A stretch of DNA of 64,000 bases, from the NCBI GenBank assembly GCA_029641185.1, contig JAPWGK010000014.1, forward strand, positions 558,001-622,000, in the 5' to 3' direction. This document shows, piece after piece, positions 10,741-21,907 of the stretch. Both the position numbers and the translations under genes were made by a program. The stretch's first letter is position 1, and the number at the start of each line of letters is the position of its first letter. This stretch comes from Pseudofabraea citricarpa (taxonomy: Eukaryota > Ascomycota > Leotiomycetes > Helotiales > Dermateaceae). Below the pieces are notes generated by a model that saw nothing but the letters and a program-made list of their open reading frames with translations, was not told where the DNA came from and searched no databases.

Positions 10741-12501
10741 TCATACATCTGAAACATTGGAATCGTCGTATTCCTTGTACACAAATGCATCAAGACCTAT
10801 TTGCCGATCCAATTCATCGTCGAAGGACCAGGCATGGTTTAGAATATTAGCAACTGTTTTCAAGTATCCAAATCCTCCTCCGTTAATTTCCCTCTCATAG
10901 GAGCTGCGAAAGACGTGTTTCTCTTCTGATGTAATGGCTCCAGATCCTAGAATAATAACAGGCCAGTGAAGAACGAAAGTATCAAAATTAGCAATAGACA
11001 TCTGCTTCATGAGGTTCACTGATTTTTGGATGATGTCTCGAGTATATTGATGTGACGAGGTGAGGGCAGGATTTATTATCTTGGCAAGTAGCACCTGGCA
11101 GGCAAGACGATACAATTCTGCAGTGAGCACCATTTCGTGAGGAGGATGGTGAAATGTACCGTTTTCGGATGACGTTAGCATACACCAATTTTTCAATTGA
11201 TGTTGTAGCTGGTTAGCTTTTACTTGATCGTCGGCTTGGAGAGGTAATCTCTTTCTAAGTTGTGAAATGCGGAAAGCAATATCGAACAGATCATGTGAGA
11301 CGCCGAGAATGGCCCCCGATGCCCATAGAGGACCAGGTAAGACTTTTTCGGAAGCCTCGCGAAGCTTCTGCAGAAGATCGAAAATATGATCATCAGGGAG
11401 AGTAGATGGCCATGTTAAGTCGCTGAGTATCCCTGAAGTTACTGTATGATAAATGTAGGCCTCTAAAAGTAATGCCATGTGTGAAGACCACGGTTTCTCT
11501 GATTTGATTGCAGTAGATATGAGAGTTTGGGCTCCTTTGAGGTGTACTTGTTTTCGGTGGATTGAGTCACTGCAAATATCCTGCTACATATTAGCTGCTG
11601 ACTAATCATTCTCTGAGTTTTGGTCTAACTTCAAATAAGTGCAGAAGTAACACTGCTGCTAGATTTGGCTCTGTTGGTAGTGACATCAAATCGTTCTTGA
11701 TAGTATTCACGGTCTCGCTGTAATACTTCAACGCAGCTTCTTGGTCAGCGGGCTCACCAGAAAGCCTGAAGATAAGAGCGAGACCGCAAGCTATAAATCC
11801 GGTCCTGATAGACCGATACTCAAACGCAAGTGGAAGGCCATTTGCTAGTATCGAACGGTCTGGGTTCGCGTACGACAACGTTACCATTGGATGAAATCGA
11901 GTCATAAGACTTTGCAATCCTCGTTGTTCTTCGGGCTGATTAAATAATTTGGAAAATGGCGATTCTATCGTCTTCCAAAGAGGTAGAGGTAGTGTTGATC
12001 TCAAAGTAAATAAGCGCTGAATTATTTCCTCTGCCTGCTCTCTCTTATCCAAGGAAACTGACAATGTTGACCCCGGCCCCGACGCGTTAGATAACCTTTC
12101 CTTTTGGGAGAATGCGATAGGAGTTGGTAAAAAAGGCGGTTTATTTGATGTCAACTTCATTTGCGTTGTGTGAGAAGACTTGGCCATCGAAGTAGTTTGT
12201 GTGGCTTGTGGCGAGGAGTGCCGTGAAGCTGAAGGCGAGCATGACTTCTCTGGCGATGATGATCCTTGGGCAAGACTACAGTCGCTTCCATATTTCAAAC
12301 AGCTTTTACAGACCGGTCTTTGCTCATCGCATTTCCGTTTTCTTCTTCGACCTGTCTTGCATATTAGCTTACTATCTTAGCCTACTTAGATATAGACAAA
12401 GCTGGGTTACATTGAAGACAGCCAGTTACGGTCCGATTGTGACGACGCGGGGGCGGTAGTTTGATGAGGACATCCTCATACAGTTCAAAATTCGCGAACA
12501 T
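10741..12501 (-). CDS. Zn2Cys6 transcription factor
   Basis: Fungal-specific binuclear zinc cluster regulator of 550 residues. Exons on the minus strand: 12501-12411, 12351-11630, 11580-10741. The zinc finger is C-X2-C-X6-C-X6-C-X2-C-X6-C (TGCLQCRRRKRKCDEQ, then VCKSCLKYGSDC). It becomes complete only after splicing of the 59 bp intron 12352-12410, because the second cysteine codon is split (T|GT). This places the ATG at 12501 (MFANFELYED). A Ser/Pro/Thr-rich linker follows. A C-terminal helical region (LLLHLFEDICSDS, ASGAILGVSHDLFDIAFRIS, DTFVLHWPVIILGSGAI) resembles the fungal-specific TF domain II (DUF3468-like) that ends many such proteins. It may control the neighbouring amidase/MFS/dioxygenase genes. 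That is inferred from location. Confidence 0.9.
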
Positions 12502-13095
12502 ATTCCCACCTATGGGCCTCTAGTGGACCCTTGATCAGTCTTGTACAGTCTTGATGTTGTCGAAGGCAGTGTAGGCAGGCCAGAATCAGTTTGCGGGGTG
12601 AATTAGGTGGCGATAAGAGACTTGGCGTTACACGTTTAGCCTTATTCGGTTATGAGACATCGGTTTTGCCTCGGCAAGTCTCCAGAGGTTTCCACCGAAT
12701 TGACAATAAATACAGGATTCAAATATTAGAACGAAGAACTCATTGTATTTCATCGTCTATTACCCGGATAATATAAGCAAATAGATCACCACCGCTGAGC
12801 TGAAACGATATATTTTGTTCAAACTGACTTAACGAAGCATTAAGCGAGCGGTTTGCTTTCTAAAACTGCTGGCTTCTTCGTAAAGTTACCTCACGCATAA
12901 CATTTATTTGAAGTTGCCTTAATAAATAAAAGCTGTAGTCACTTCACATAACGCACAAGGACTTGATCATTTGATTTGATTTTATTTTCCAAGAGACAGA
13001 CCGGGGAATTGCTTTTGAAACCCCCAATTCACATCAACACTTGCACAAAAGATAACAATTCCACAGTCCAGCAATTAGAGATTGATGCGAAAATT
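12502..13095. other. intergenic
   Basis: 594 bp between the start of the zinc cluster regulator (minus) and the 3' end of the GH43-like gene (minus). There is one GATAAG at 12612-12617. No gene, repeat or RNA is recognised. Confidence 0.35.
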
Positions 13096-14219
13096 TTATG
13101 CAGGATATCGCGCTCGAAAAGCATCTATTTCAGACTGCAGTAAGGGTGTAACAGAACCATGCTTAAGTCCAGAAGGATAACCCGAATAACTTGACGGTTG
13201 CCAATTGGGACCAGTTTCGATACTTGAAGATTGATAAGGTATATACTGAGTATAATCGTCGAGAAGAAGGTGGTATAGCCCTGGAGTCACGTTATCGGCG
13301 AAAGATGCCGAGCCTTCTCTAGGAGTCTCAGGTCTCACATAACCGGGAATTCTCGTCCAGGTTCCGAACAGTCCGCCAGTCGTCTTCTCTTGATATACTT
13401 GATTCACAGTTTCGTTTTTGAGAAACCGTACGAAGTGGTCAGGTGTACCAAGGTATTGAAACTCTTGATCGATCAAAGGAGTACTGGATAACTTGACATA
13501 ATCTTTGGGAGCAGAGAATGTTGTGAAGTCGGTGGTTGTTGCATAGCGAATACGGTCAAGACTAGCAGTACCGGTATGACTCGTATCGGAAGTTCCATAG
13601 AATCGTGATGACCAGAATACATAGTATTGCTTTGATGCATCATCCCAAACCGCAGATGGTGCCCAAACCATGCCCGCTGTCGTTTCCTCGACACTAGAAA
13701 GACTTGTTAGATTGATAATCAGATAGAATTCCTCGCCAAAAACCAACATAACTAGTTTCGAAGCCGACCAGTCAACCAGATTGGTCGACTTCCAGACAAC
13801 GATGCCTCGACTGCCTGTTCTCGTAGCTTGGTCCCATGAAAATGTGGGGCTGTTGATATCAAGATCTATAAGCTTGTCAGAAAATGTTACATACTGAAAC
13901 TGAAACAAATAATACCTGTCGCTATTATAAACCATTGAGAGCGTGCCGCATTGGTTGTTAAGTATATATCACGGACACCCTTTGTGCCCACGGTTGAAGA
14001 AAGGACAGCTTTTCCCTTATTCGAGAAGGCATAACTTCCTGGATTATTTCCATTAGATAAATGGAACTGAACGGCAGGATTGGGATCAGAGAAAGTGCTG
14101 ATCAAATAGCCGGCAAAATTAGTTGCTTGCCTTGGCAAGACGCCATCGGATGTAGGAGCTGTGAGGGCAAATGGCGCAAGGCAACAGAGAAGGGCAGAGG
14201 CTAGATATGTTACACGCAT
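13096..14219 (-). CDS. secreted GH43-like glycoside hydrolase
   Basis: Predicted secreted five-bladed beta-propeller glycosidase of 339 residues, likely acting on arabinose- or xylose-containing plant polysaccharide. Exons on the minus strand: 14219-13916, 13865-13748, 13693-13096, with introns of 50 and 54 bp whose joins give IIATDLDINS and [22 protein letters not shown] signal peptide is clear ([20 protein letters not shown], cleavage near TAPTS). GH43 landmarks: VRDIYLTTN early, MVWAPSAVW in the middle, and PREGSASF, which fits the catalytic acid region of the family. The subfamily cannot be set from sequence alone. An in-frame ATG nine codons upstream would weaken the signal peptide, so 14219 is preferred. 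Confidence 0.88.
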
Positions 14220-14992
14220 GATGAATAACAAGTAAGTGTTCAACAACGGGTTCTCTCGCCTATGCTACGGATGTGCGAGTTGACATTATATAGATCTATG
14301 ATATTTTGAACATCTGATATAAAGCTCAGTTCTGTCCCCTCAAGATCTTCCGGCGCTGCGGAAAATATAAAGTTTTGAAGGCCCACCTGATCACAAGTCT
14401 TCTCTACCATGGTGGGTTCTTAAAATATTGCTAATTTGTAACCAATCGTTTGGTTTCTTTCTTTCGGCAGGCCTATTTGAAGTCTTGGCCCGCATTTTGC
14501 CCGCGATTTTCATCTAATAGCCTCAAGTTCCAAGGCAGAGAACCACACAAGCGCACCTATCGCTAATTTCCCCCATCTTTTATACTTTCCGTCCCCCGCA
14601 TTCCTCAATATTAGGGTCCAGTAGAAAGATTCGCATAAGCGCACCTATCATTCGTTCTATGTCCCTGTTTGTGGAAATAAAAACTCTAGTGTGCCTGTTC
14701 AGAATCATTTTGTTGATTATCTAAAGGAGGATCCATTTAATCGGCTGTGGCAAACATTGAATTTCACATAATCCTTTAGACAGATAAGGTCATGACTCAT
14801 TAGGTAGGTATCTACTAACACAAGTTCGATATTTCTATCACAAGGAAACATATATTTTAGAAAGTCGGTCTACAAAAGGCTGGAAAGGAAAAACTTGTCT
14901 ATTTGAACATCCGAATATGCATCGATTAAACGACTTGTACTACTGCCGCTCCTCTCAGATATTTGATGGAATCTTCCAGTATGATTCGTCAT
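14220..14992. other. intergenic
   Basis: About 770 bp upstream of the GH43-like gene. A 13-base direct repeat (aagcgcacctatc) occurs twice, near 14549 and 14637. Otherwise nothing is recognised. Confidence 0.35.
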
Positions 14993-16085
14993 TTAATAGC
15001 ATTCTTTGAGCCAGGGGTGGGCTAATAACTCATGCACCGTCATTCTTTTTTCGGGGTCAAAATTTGTCATACCTGCAATGAGATTTTTGAAATCATCATC
15101 AACTTCCTTCCATAAAACAAATGGTTTTCGGGGATTTTCAGCATTAAACCCGTCCTTAATTATCTCAAAGACTTCAACCCAAGGGCTTTCACCAAGGTAC
15201 TTCAGAAAGGCCTTAATCCCCTCTTCGTCGGCAAAATAAGAAATCTGACGCTGAATGATAATAGATAATGGCTCCAAATCTTCATGAAGTTCCTGTTTGT
15301 TGACTGCAAATATGACGAGTTTGAAAACAGCGTAGCTGCACTTTCAGGAATTATTAGTTGAAGTTTTGAGAGCTTTGACTAGAACTTACAACGACCCTAA
15401 AAGAGAAGATATCAGGTGTCCCGACGCTAGATTGGGCATGTGCTTCTGGGCTACGCCACATCTGATTACCAACTTGGAACCCGACAATATGACTCCCAGG
15501 TAGTACATGAGCAGCGTCTTCGAGATCAGCAAGTTGAACTCGTTGAATGGCTAATGTGCCATTGTTGGTTTCAAGGTCGATCAAGATATTGTTTACCTTG
15601 ATATCTACAGACTTAATCAGTAACTTTCTTCTTCAACTCAGCTGATACTTACCAGCGTGGACAATGTCTCTGTCGTGTAAAACAGCGAGACCACGCAATT
15701 AATCTCTGAGGATTTGTTTTATCTGTGAAATTGGCAGGTCTTTTTGTACTAAACTCAAAAGATGATCTTGGAGATAGCTATAGACAAACATAGATTCCGA
15801 CGGGATTGTGTCATGGACGAGTCGTAAGAAAGGGGCACTTTTGAAAGAGCATTGCATTTCATACACGCGTTGAAATTCGGATCGAAGGATATCCTTCAAA
15901 ATGAAAACCCGACTATCGCAGCTGTTTTGCCAATAGTTAGTAAACTATGGTTTTTGGTACACGAGATCCGGTACATACGTTGCCATGTAGACACGTTGAC
16001 ACGGGTTTTGTTTTTCTTGGAGGACTCGCTGAATGAGATATGTATGACCGGATTGACCAATAAGCTTCTTGCCAGCAAATTCCTT
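14993..16085 (-). pseudogene. protein kinase-like gene with in-frame stop
   Basis: Remnant of a fungal Ser/Thr kinase-like protein. Spliced segments run 16085-15979, 15921-15653, 15604 to about 15388, and about 15340-14993. They read as a Gly-loop-like KLIGQSGHTYLIQRV, then VFILKDILRSEF, the catalytic-loop HADIKVNN, LADLEDAA at the DFG position, MWRSPEAHAQ at the APE position, and a C-terminal LLAHPWLKE. The frame is open across most of it, but a TAA at 15699-15701 falls between QILRD and LRGLAVLHDRDIVHA. Both flanks stay in the same frame and no GT-AG intron can remove the stop. The N-terminal exon also could not be found: a stop lies just upstream of the first segment. DLE in place of DFG suggests the family may be pseudokinase-like even when intact. 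A MITE-like element sits about 400 bp upstream. Confidence 0.7.
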
Positions 16086-16918
16086 CTGTGCGAGTTAGCT
16101 GAGGGCATTGCCTGACGACATTGTGCTGTGAAGGCGTCCTATTATTTTCCGGCTCGCGCAAGACACTGATGATAAACCAAACCACGATGGTCGAGCTGTG
16201 AAACTGCGGCTGAGCATGATGCGGACGGCTTCCGGTTATAACAAAGCTTGAATGTTGTCCAATTTGAAGGTGGACAATCATTCAGTGACGAGCTCACTTG
16301 AGGGCTGAATTCTTGTATGAAAGATGGTTATGAAAACTTGGAGTAAGAACCAATCAAACCCACGTTTTGATCTAGGCGAAGAAGGTGTATATTCTTTGTG
16401 AGCAGTGAGCCGAGCGCGGAAGAACTTCGTATCGTTGTGATAGCCAAGCTAAGTCAACGCCCATCAACGACAACGGCAAGGTTATTATTGTACGGAAGGG
16501 GGTTGCAAGAATTAAGGGCCACCCCCATGTAGGCGATGAATAGGAACCGACCATAGAACAACTGAAGTTTCTACAAACTTCTCCACGATTTTCCTTATCA
16601 AGTACTAGCAGAAACCGGGGGGTGATCCTTGATTCTTGCAACCCCCTTCCGTACAACATTTGGTTAGAGGGATATAGATCCGTATGTTCCCATACACCTT
16701 TACCTTAACCACATACTTAGACTTGGATATTCATTAGATCTATCTACAATAGCACCAGTACGCTTAGTTTCGTGCCCCTTGCATTATATGTTCTCTCCGA
16801 CGATCAGAAGGTGCTGGGGTAGATGCAGCGACCTATTCTTGGGTTCTATTGAGTACACGGTGGCTGTTTATGTCACTTTCGATAGCTGTTATAATTTGTT
16901 TCTCAAATTCACATCGTA
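16086..16918. other. intergenic containing a MITE-like element
   Basis: Non-coding spacer between the broken kinase and the 3' end of the STAND/DnaJ fusion gene (both minus). The only structured item is the inverted-repeat element at 16488-16656. Confidence 0.4.
16488..16656. mobile_element. MITE-like element with 39 bp terminal inverted repeats
   Basis: The left arm 16488-16526 (begins ttgtacggaagggggttgca) is repeated in reverse complement at 16618-16656 with about 4 mismatches in 39. The arms enclose about 90 bp with no coding content. Size, non-coding nature and terminal position of the repeats fit a miniature inverted-repeat transposable element. I could not identify a convincing target-site duplication next to the arms, so it could also be a hairpin-forming repeat of other origin. 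Confidence 0.6.
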
Positions 16919-19672
16919 TTAATTTCTCTCATCTGATAATGCTTTTCGCAGCAACCTCTTTTGAAACTCCGAAAGGCGAGTCGGGTATTCAATATTTACA
17001 GTTACCACAAAATCACCTCGTTCGTTTGGCTTCTTCGAAATAGGCATACCATGACCAGGAAATATCTCTGAGGTCCCTGGCGGGGTAATTCCAGTGCGTT
17101 GAAAATTAATCTGTTTTCCCTCAATGGTAGTCAATGTTTGTCGTATACCCAAAAGTGAATCGAACAAATTGACTTTCAGGTCCATGTGAATATCATCACT
17201 CTTGCGTGTAAATAGTGGATGAGGCTTCTAGAGATGTACCATCAGTCATAACATGCCAAAGCATAAGTCAGAACTAGAAGTCATCAATGCTTACTTCTTC
17301 AATTATAAAATGCAGGTCGTTGCGTCGTCCATCTCTCTCTTGGTCTCCTACCCCCTTGAACTTTACTTTGCTACCTTTCTTAAGCCCAGGTTTGATATCG
17401 AACTCGAGTATTCGATCTTGAGAACTACTCATTCCACCTACTTCGTCGATGATCTTCCGCTTGATCTTCATTTTCTTATGAACCCCGGTGAACATCTCCT
17501 CTAAGCTTATTTTTAAGGGTCGTTCAACAGTAGTAACTTCAGGTTCAATTCCATTTGTAGCAGACTCCTTATTAGAGCCGTTTGGGTTTTTTGAGTAAAA
17601 TTCATCCATATCATCGTGATCGAGTCCACGCATGAATTCCGAGAATACCTTTTCCGGGCTTGCAAACGAAAAGCCTCCTCCCTGACCTCTTTCAAGTTCT
17701 GGTGGTGGTTGGTACGTATTCGGCTCAGTAGGCCCAGCGAAGCCATTTGAATAATTGTCGTATTTATCCCATTGAGGATTCGCGAAATACGACCGTTCTG
17801 GATATTCAGGTGACTGGGCATACGGAACTTTTGGGTAGCTAGAATGAGCGGGATTCTGACCAGTAGTTTTATAACGACGATCGTATTCAGATGACTCGCG
17901 CGGTGGTCCTGGGAACGTGGAGTATTGCTGGTTGGTGGGATAGGCATTTTGTCTGTCCATTTGAGATCGTTCGCTCCCCGGGGCTTTATGCGGATAATTG
18001 GATCTACGTCTCGCCTGCAGATAAAGCGGTTCTCTGTCCGCCGGCTGATCTCTTGAGATTTTAGGTGACTGTTGGTCAGCAGAGTAACTTTCTTCTGGCT
18101 CGGAATCTGGATCTCTAGAAACTCTGATTGGTACTGTTCGACCTTGGTCGATGATATATCTAGTAGGCTCTGGCTCGGAATTTGGATCTTTAGAAACTCT
18201 GATTGGTACCGTGCGACCATTGTCGATGATATATCTAGTAGGCTGTGGAACACGATGATGGATTTTTGGTCTTGACCTTGATGTATCTGTTGTACGGCCA
18301 TTCTCAGCAGAGTGTAGGGGAGAAGGCGATCGATCACGGGCTAGGTGGGTGCTCGGCCATTCATAATTTGAAGTTTGCGGCTGGTTGACTTGCGAAGTCG
18401 AGTCACTTGGTAGAATGGTGTCGGTATCATCGTCTGAAACATCAGATATCAAATCATCCTCGTATTCTTCATAGCCGTTAACATGGTTTCCTGGAGCTTC
18501 TGGGGTGTTTGTCCTGTTGTTGTGCCCTCCACTATCTAATTCTTCGGGTTCGTCATCAGACTGTTGAGACTTTTTGCTATGCAATTCACCTGAGGATTCA
18601 AGAGGCGTTTTCGTTGACGAAGGAATACTATATGCTGAAGTTACAAAGTCCTTGGGTACTGACTCCTCCGAGTCCTCCGAGTCTTCGTAGGCTTGCTCAT
18701 CCTCATCTTCGTTTTCGACCATAGGTGGTTTGTATTTAGAGGAAGAGACTTTCTCAGACAAAATCGTAGATTTTTGTTGCGCTCCTGCTTCTGTATTGGA
18801 AGTCCTCGATATGTGCTTCTCGTCTTTTCCCCCGGTTTCTGTTGGAAGAGTTTCAACCTGGTCTAATCCTTCAGAATTCAATGATTCCAGTGGTTCTTGT
18901 TCCTCAAGATCTCCGTTCTCGACAAGTTCAGTTAATTTTGCTTTAATCCAATGTTTATGCCTTTCAATATCGGACCTGGGAACACCTTCGTCGGCTAAGT
19001 CACCCTTCAAAATATTCCACTGCGTTTCCGAATTGTCGTCTCCATCTCCACCAGCAATCGTGAGGATCGTCCGTTCCCTTCGGCCAGCCCTCACATCCGC
19101 AATCAATTCATCCAGTTTCTTCTCGATCCTTCCAAGCGAGCCAGTGCCCAAGGTCGTCAAAAACAAAGTCAGCGATGATGTATGACTCAGTAGTCTATCC
19201 CGGATCTCTTGTAGATTTTCCGCCCCGAACTTAACCCTATCCCATGTCCGCTTGCTCGATGTTCCCAGCGATTTGTACTTGATCAGAAGTTTGTTCAGGT
19301 CTTTCAGAACGCCCATACAATTGCGCACAAGTGTACCAAGTTCGTCTCTCTTCCCTGCACCTGTGCGATTGAAGATTGAGTCCGGGTTTTCTGTCTCGTC
19401 TTGTAGCTCTCTCAACGCGGTGTGTAAACCTAGGACTTAACAAAGGAACTATCAGCGGGTTCTCATGCATATGGCACGGGGGATGCGGAGTTCACGTACC
19501 TTCATTTTGGACCTCCGTAAAAGCTGAACCTGCTCCTTTACCTGCGTAGATCTGAGTGGCCGTTCCATTCAACAAAAAGAGAGGCAGGGAGTAGACTCTT
19601 ACATGATTTGTAGACCTTCCAAGCAAATTCTCCCACCGCGAAGAAATCTCCCAGAGAAAATCCAAAACTCAT
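16919..19672 (-). CDS. STAND-type N-domain fused to DnaJ C-terminal domain
   Basis: Protein of 853 residues. Exons on the minus strand: 19672-19603, 19541-19500, 19435-17295, 17227-16919. Residues 1 to about 165 (MSFGFSLGDFFAVGEFAWKV, LHTALRELQDE, KYKSLGTSSKRTWDRVKFG, LGTGSLGRIE) match the fungal N-terminal helical domain commonly found on STAND/NLR-like proteins. A long acidic, Ser/Pro-rich, probably disordered middle holds a tandem 25-residue repeat (436-485, PTRYIIDNGRTVPIRV). From about residue 624, GGFSFASPEKVFSEFMRG recalls the G/F-rich tail region of type II DnaJ proteins. Residues 676-853 are the DnaJ substrate-binding domains CTD I and II (LKISLEEMFTG, LEFDIKPGLKKG, PHPLFTRKSDDIHMDLKV, GHGMPISK). 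There is no J domain or HPD motif and no NTPase. It may bind misfolded or partner proteins in NLR-like signalling. That is inference. Confidence 0.88.
18091..18240 (-). repeat. 75 bp tandem duplication inside fusion gene
   Basis: Two adjacent 75 bp copies (18091-18165 and 18166-18240), about 88% identical by eye, code for consecutive 25-residue units starting PTRYIID and ending near SEPE. The frame is kept. The repeat lies in the linker between the STAND-type N-domain and the DnaJ half. Confidence 0.85.
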
Positions 19673-20092
19673 GGCAGGCTCGGCGATCGTCTCTTAAATG
19701 AACCTTATACCATACGAAGAGAGACTTGGTAGGAGAGAGGTCAAACACTGAAAGGAGATGAGGCTGTGCGAGGCTCGATTTCTGTCTTATTCTCGATAGC
19801 GGGGTTCGGAGTTAACCGCCGGCCCCCAATATTTGAAAACATTTCTTAGAAAACACATTTGATTCAAGAAATCACAAGCAATCCATTCTAGAATTTGTTT
19901 TGAAACGATCACAGGTCAAAATGAAATGGTTTGTATGATTTCCACGTTAGGCCAAGGCTTAGGCAGTGTATACCAGATTCATACTACTCCAAAAACGAGA
20001 TAAACCCTTTCAAGAATTCAAAAACTGTGCAGAGTAGCTAGCCCTCAATTGATATGTGCTTTGACATGTTTCACATGTGAATATCCGACTCC
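19673..20092. other. intergenic, promoter of the fusion gene
   Basis: 420 bp between the start of the STAND/DnaJ fusion and the 3' end of the P450 gene (both minus). Nothing else is recognised. Confidence 0.35.
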
Positions 20093-21907
20093 TCAGAGGT
20101 TAAAGGGGCTCTTGAGTCTTTTGAACTCAATTTCAGTAGTCATGTTTGGAATGACAGCAAACCCTTGAATCATACTCGACGGTCTAACACCACCTTCCTG
20201 CTTCACATCGCCCTTAAGTCTTACATCCCAGTTCCTCAGAAGCTCTACCATTACAACTTTTATCTCAGCATTGGCGAAGAAGCGACCTGGGCATGCATGT
20301 GGCCCATGCCCGAAGGTCATGCTATCAAGTGCAGTTGTAACGAATTGATGCTTATTTTCTTTACCGGGCATTTGACGCAATTTATAGTAGCGAAACCCAT
20401 CGAACTCGAGCGGAGAAGTATACTGTGGTGGGTTATAGCCTGGAGAAAAAGCGGTAGTCTCGGTAGAGGTGTGAATTGCGTGCGAAGGAAAACAAAACCG
20501 TGTTCCTTTTGGTAATGTATGTCCGGTGGACAAAGTTATATCGGATGTTGCCATGCGAGCCATTACCTCTGTGTGTAGATTAGTAATTTGTCATCTCTAG
20601 AAGAGTTCTGACCAGAAGAGAGATATGGCATACTGATCTCAGGGGGTGACAATCTTTGACTCTCCTTCATGAAACTATCTAATTTCTTGAGTTTAGTGTA
20701 GGATGACTTCTTGAGAGTCAGACCTCCATCTTCACCGATTTGTTCACCGTCCTCCTCGATGGTCTCCCTCAATTCATCACGCAATGCTTTATGATATTCA
20801 GGGCGAGCAGCAAAATCAAAGAGAACTTGTGAGAGTGCCATGGAAGTAGTGTGAACAGCAGCAAAGGACACTAAGTAGGTAAATTATTATTACTCGCAGT
20901 TCAATGGATGAGAATCGTGAAATACTTACAGCCCATCTGGTTATTTGCCAGCCGTAAAGGGTTTTTCCGCTCCTTTCTGTCAGCGTACTTCAACATCCAA
21001 GAACAGAACGTCCCTTGCTGATCTTCATAGGTATTGTGCTCTGGCTTCACCAAACCTTTTGCTTCTCTGTCTAAAATATCATCCAATATTGGCTTCAAGA
21101 TCTCAGCCCCTCGTTGACGCTGCGCTCTGAGATCCTTGACTTCTCTTAAAAGGGACCCAACTATTGGTCGTATGATGGGAGGATATTTATCACAAGCATC
21201 GCGGGCTTTGATGCATGAGTGGGTATAAGTTATGGTTGTTGTAATCCACTCCTCATCTCGGCTTAGAGGTCGTCCAACAAATACCCTCCCGCTAAGAAGA
21301 GCCACAATGCATGTTATCTTTGAGTAGACACCTTGGGCAGTCCAGTCTTCACAAGAGCCAAACTCCTTGTCGAGAGAGTACCGGGCTTCTTCCTGTAAGC
21401 TACCAAGAACATTGGCGATGTGTCGATTAAGATCATTCTTGATAGCTGGGAGAGACTCATGCGCCTCTTCCCCGATATCGGTAACATTGCTAGAGAAAAC
21501 GCGCTTCACTTCTACCATCAACGATGCTTTGTTTTCTGGCATTGCCTTGACTTCGTCGATGCAGGATGCTGGTAGGAAGACCAGTGGAGGGGTTGTTGCA
21601 AGCACAAACGGTGTATCAGGATACTGATCGTAAAAGAAGCGTGATCAGCAGAGGTCAATAAGAATCGCTGCCTTACTTGGATATCAGAATAATATAAATT
21701 ACATCACACCTTTGCAAAGCCTTCTTGCACTACTTGATCATAGCTACGGGTCTCTGGTGCAAATTCAATGATGGGCAAATTCAACTTTGCAGGCCTCTTG
21801 AAGAAGTAGTGAAGAAGTCCAACTATGCCGGCGACAATTGATAAACTCGTAAGAGTGGAAGATTTGAATGCATGGTCTTTGATATTGCTAATGATGATGC
21901 TCGACAT
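20093..21907 (-). CDS. cytochrome P450 monooxygenase
   Basis: Membrane-anchored haem monooxygenase of 534 residues. Exons on the minus strand: 21907-21710, 21623-20930, 20870-20634, 20568-20093. An N-terminal hydrophobic anchor (SLSIVAGIVGLLHYFF) is followed by a conserved early segment (YPDTPFVLATTPPLVFLP). The I-helix motif is SFAAVHTTS, completed by splicing. The K-helix ExxR is in FMKESQRL. The haem-binding loop is FGHGPHACPGRFF with the cysteine ligand. The helix-I sequence resembles fungal P450s of the ent-kaurene oxidase/secondary-metabolite type, but the substrate cannot be assigned. ATG 21907 is preferred; 21931 in the same frame adds eight residues. No biosynthetic core gene is adjacent. 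Confidence 0.92.

Noticed and set aside
16372..16659. 95-residue minus-strand frame
   Set aside because: It lies on the MITE-like inverted repeat and has no conserved features.
17513..18337. 274-residue minus-strand frame overlapping the fusion gene
   Set aside because: It is an out-of-frame reading of the same strand. The DnaJ and linker motifs are in the other frame.
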